A stretch of DNA of 21,730 nucleotides from Cochliopodium minus (Eukaryota; Discosea; Himatismenida; Cochliopodiidae). Below are positions 19,313-21,730 of this stretch, piece after piece. Location of the stretch: assembly GCA_024220525.1 (NCBI GenBank), contig JAMYWO010000420.1, positions 1 through 21,730 of the forward strand. The letters run 5' to 3'. Below the pieces are notes generated by a model, which was given only the letters and a program-made list of their open reading frames with translations, was not told the DNA's origin and did not search any database. The position numbers were made by a program, and so were the translations under genes. Within the stretch, counting starts at the first letter, position 1. The number at the start of each line of letters is the position of its first letter.

Positions 19313-20022
19313 CTATTTATCAACTTTTTAAATTTAAATATTAGTTTATTTGAATCTTAAAAGAAGAAATTTTTTCTCACTCCTTTATCCAAATCATTTG
19401 ATAAGCCATTGATATCTAAATTGGCCTTTCTTACGCATATTATTTCATCCAAATTATTTCTCTTCATTTATTTGCCCGTTTAGGTTTTTTTTTAAAATTT
19501 TATCATTTTTATGATTTTTAATAAGAAATAAGAATGGGTTAAGAAGATACCTTTTAAAGATTGAATACAAATTAAACTTTGACTCATCATTAACCTACAT
19601 CTAGTAATTCCATTAAATTCTTTTATTGTTAGATTCCTTGAAAGTTAAAGCTTATTATTGCACATCTTATTATCAATTAAGGTGAAAGCGATTTTTAATT
19701 TTTTATTTAATTGTTAATCATTTGAAAAAAATAATGAAAAAAACTAGTTTTGTAATTCGTGCAATAAAAAATCAATCCTTTCTACTTTAAAACAATTTCT
19801 ATCTTCCATAAAATTTTGATCAAAAAAAAAAATTTCAAATTCTAAAGATACAAATTGTATTCTTTGATCTCCTCGAGAATCAAATGGAAATATCATTATT
19901 GTTTTACAAATAATTTTGGTTGTGTTTTTTAATATGAAATTTTGTGAAACTAAATAAAAAAAAATGGAAGGAGAAAATTTGGTGAATGATTATAATGAAG
20001 TGGCAAACATTATTAGAAACTT
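19083..20022. other. Unresolved stretch with small minus-strand reading frames
   Basis: No confident gene. On the minus strand there is an ATG-started 50-codon frame at 19896-19744 (MIFPFDSRGDQRIQF at its start), open further upstream without a stop. A second short frame starts MKRNNLDEIICVRK near 19470. They could be exons linking the 5' and 3' parts of the coiled-coil gene, but I found no set of junctions that keeps phase throughout. A run of T in the first frame gives FFF, so chance opening is possible. Confidence 0.3.
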
Positions 20023-20023
20023 N
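20023..20023. other. Ambiguous base (N)
   Basis: The only N in the window. It falls in the last readable codons of exon 7 of the unrecognised gene, next to two near-copies of GTTGTATCTCCT (about 20026-20039 and 20045-20057). The short repeat may have caused the uncertain call. Confidence 0.95.
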
Positions 20024-21022
20024 TGTTGTTGTATCTCCTTCAAATGTTGTATCTCCTGATCTTTCTCACTAATTTGCTGAAAGAGGTTACCTTTCCTTTC
20101 TTCTGTAAGTGTTGCTTGTTTCATCTTCTCTTTTGTTCCTTGTGGAGCTTTGCGAAGGCTTGGATCATCTTTGGCCTTGAGTTTGAGCATCTCTAATATT
20201 AAAAAATAAAAAATAGGATGAAAAATTTATTGGAAAAATTTAATTCAAAACAAATGTAAAAAGAAGATTATGTAATATGAAAGAAAAAAACAAACCTTTG
20301 CTTGGAGATTCAACCTTTTTATCTATTTTTTCAACGATATCTTGTTTTCCATCTGATTGGAGAAAGCATATTAATTATTTTGTATATTTATTTTATACTC
20401 ACATCGTTTGTGATACTTATAATCAAGGCATTATCTTTGTAATTCAAAGATATTTATGTAATAATTAATTTTGAAAAAAGTTCACCATCTTTGCTTGGAG
20501 ATTCCACTATTTCTTGATTGGTGACTAATTCTTCTTGATTTATACATTTATGTAAAAAAGATTAATTATTTGTTGGTTTATATGTGAAAGAATAATTATA
20601 AAATTTGTAAATTTAACTCTTTAATTTTGTATTACCATCAAAGTCTGATGTAATTTTCTTTATTTCTTCTTGCATGCTTTCTTTTTTTAAATTTTTTTTT
20701 TATTTATTTCAATTTTGGTGGGAGATATGTATAAAAAAAAAAAAAAATTTACTTTCATGATTGTTGATAAGAACACAAATCAAAAGAGGTGCATATTTCA
20801 ATTTTCTTTTTTCCCTTCGCAAATAGGCTTTCGATGATAATTCATCTTTTCTGGAATTATTTTGGTGAGTTTAATAATTATATTTTACTTAAGATGCTAT
20901 AATTATACCCATTGATTTGATGATCACCAATATTCTATTTGATTTTATGTTCGTCATAAGATAAAAAAAAATTTAAAATTCATTTTTACTATATATTGGA
21001 GTGTCCCAATTCTATGATTCAT
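20024..21022 (-). CDS. Unrecognised charged protein, 5' seven exons
   Basis: Exons: 21022-20990, 20934-20909 (26 nt), 20850-20753, 20680-20636, 20533-20486, 20352-20296 and 20192 to about 20024. All six junctions agree in phase; the last four are phase 1. The read starts MNHRIGTLQYINIGDHQING, then LSSKAYLRREKRKLKYAP and LLICVLINNHEK, then Glu/Lys-rich segments, two copies of VESPSK, and a coiled-coil-like end with ISEKDQEIQHLKEIQQ. The repeated SPSK has the form of a CDK-type S-P-x-K site. I do not recognise the family. The start is the first ATG of the first exon found; a further upstream exon in phase (near 21100) is possible. The gene runs into an ambiguous base at 20023, and the 3' part is uncertain. 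The phase agreement across six introns is the main support. Confidence 0.55.
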
Positions 21023-21607
21023 TTGATGGCTTAATTTGAAAAATTAAAAAAATTGTTGTGTCAAAAGAAAAATATTTCATACCTATTTACTTTGAGTTAT
21101 TCTTGTTGAGAATTCTATTTTTTTTTTGTCTTGGTTTCAAGGTTAAGAAATGGTTCTTTTTTTATTTTTAAATTTTTTTCAATTAGAAGTTTTCATGTTT
21201 TTTTAACTAATTCTTAAAATCTCGTTTTAAAATTAATCAAAAATGATTAGTTTTATAATAATAACATTAATCTATAAAGTAAAAACTCATTTGTCCTCCA
21301 AAAAAATTTCTTATTTAAATTCTAAAGTATCATAATAATAATCACCTTTTTATTCAGTCCGAAACAAATCTTTTGAATCTAAATAATTCAATTGTTATTC
21401 AATTTCAAATTATATTAATAAAAAAAAAGAATGAAATTGAATTGGCCAAAATTTCCTTTTCTTTCAAAAACTTATTGATTGAAATTAAAAACAAATTTAT
21501 ATTTTGTTTTCTAAAATAAAAAGGTCAGATTTCTATTGAATGTGTTTGAAATTTATTTAATTATTCGCTTTTTGAAGAAAATTTTTTTTTGGTAGGAGAA
21601 AGTTTGC
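21023..21607. other. AT-rich spacer between two minus-strand genes
   Basis: A 585-bp region upstream of the proposed start of the unrecognised gene. A possible extra exon in phase with it reads ILNKNNSN and lies around 21078-21112. Otherwise I see only A/T-rich sequence with no recognisable gene or site. Confidence 0.4.
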
Positions 21608-21730
21608 TTAGATCTTCTTTCCAAATCTGTAAAGACTTCCATTTTTGACAGCAACAAAAGTATTTTCAGTCAAAAAGTACAATTTCCATTGATCAGAGGA
21701 TGGGATTTCGCATTGATAGCTGTAATCTGC
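21608..21730 (-). CDS. 3' end of an unrecognised gene (5' part outside window)
   Basis: The last 123 nt read on the minus strand as 40 codons and TAA: it opens with ADYSYQCEIPSSDQWKLYF and ends FVAVKNGSLYRFGKKI. The region is richer in G and C than its surroundings and has third positions typical of coding sequence here. The frame begins at the window edge, so the exon continues to the right. The ending recalls the last strand of a beta-propeller-like repeat, but that is only an impression; family unknown. Confidence 0.7.
   Translation of the reverse strand, partial: ADYSYQCEIPSSDQWKLYFLTENTFVAVKNGSLYRFGKKI

Overview
The window is nuclear DNA of a very AT-rich eukaryote, almost certainly a protist. 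Genes are split by GT-AG introns of roughly 70-400 nt. Introns are T-rich on the sense strand, and start codons sit in A-rich leaders, usually with A at -3. The standard genetic code fits every gene read. Complex I and complex III genes imply ordinary aerobic mitochondria. The proteins recognised are pan-eukaryotic, so I cannot name the lineage. All exon joins were chosen by eye from GT/AG sites, reading-frame phase and resemblance to known families.

Left part (1-5.7 kb), all on the minus strand: the 5' part of a GPALPP1/DUF3752-type gene; a complete five-exon ARL8 GTPase; a three-exon V-ATPase subunit e gene whose single reading frames are each too short to stand out; and a complete four-exon tRNA isopentenyltransferase (TRIT1/MOD5 type).

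Middle (6.4-11.1 kb): a compact CAMK/SNF1-like kinase (+); a TIPIN/Swi3/Csm3 fork-protection gene (-) with a long charged tail ending in an MCM3-like segment; a UQCC2-type complex III assembly factor (+); and NDUFS5 of complex I (-). The kinase and the TIPIN gene converge, as do the UQCC2 and NDUFS5 genes.

Right-middle (11.3-18.4 kb): a kynurenine/glutamine aminotransferase (+) and a TKL-type kinase (-) run tail to tail, and each lacks its 3' end at the same ~65-bp stretch. This is a rearrangement breakpoint or an assembly join. The kinase also has Gly at the ATP-binding Lys position. A four-exon leucine-rich-repeat gene (+) follows.

Right end (18.7-21.73 kb): exons of an unrecognised minus-strand gene for a charged, coiled-coil protein, mostly with phase-1 boundaries, one apparent exon duplication and a 21-bp tandem repeat encoding heptads. 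The last 123 nt are the 3' end of another minus-strand gene. No tRNA, rRNA, transposon or CRISPR array was seen.
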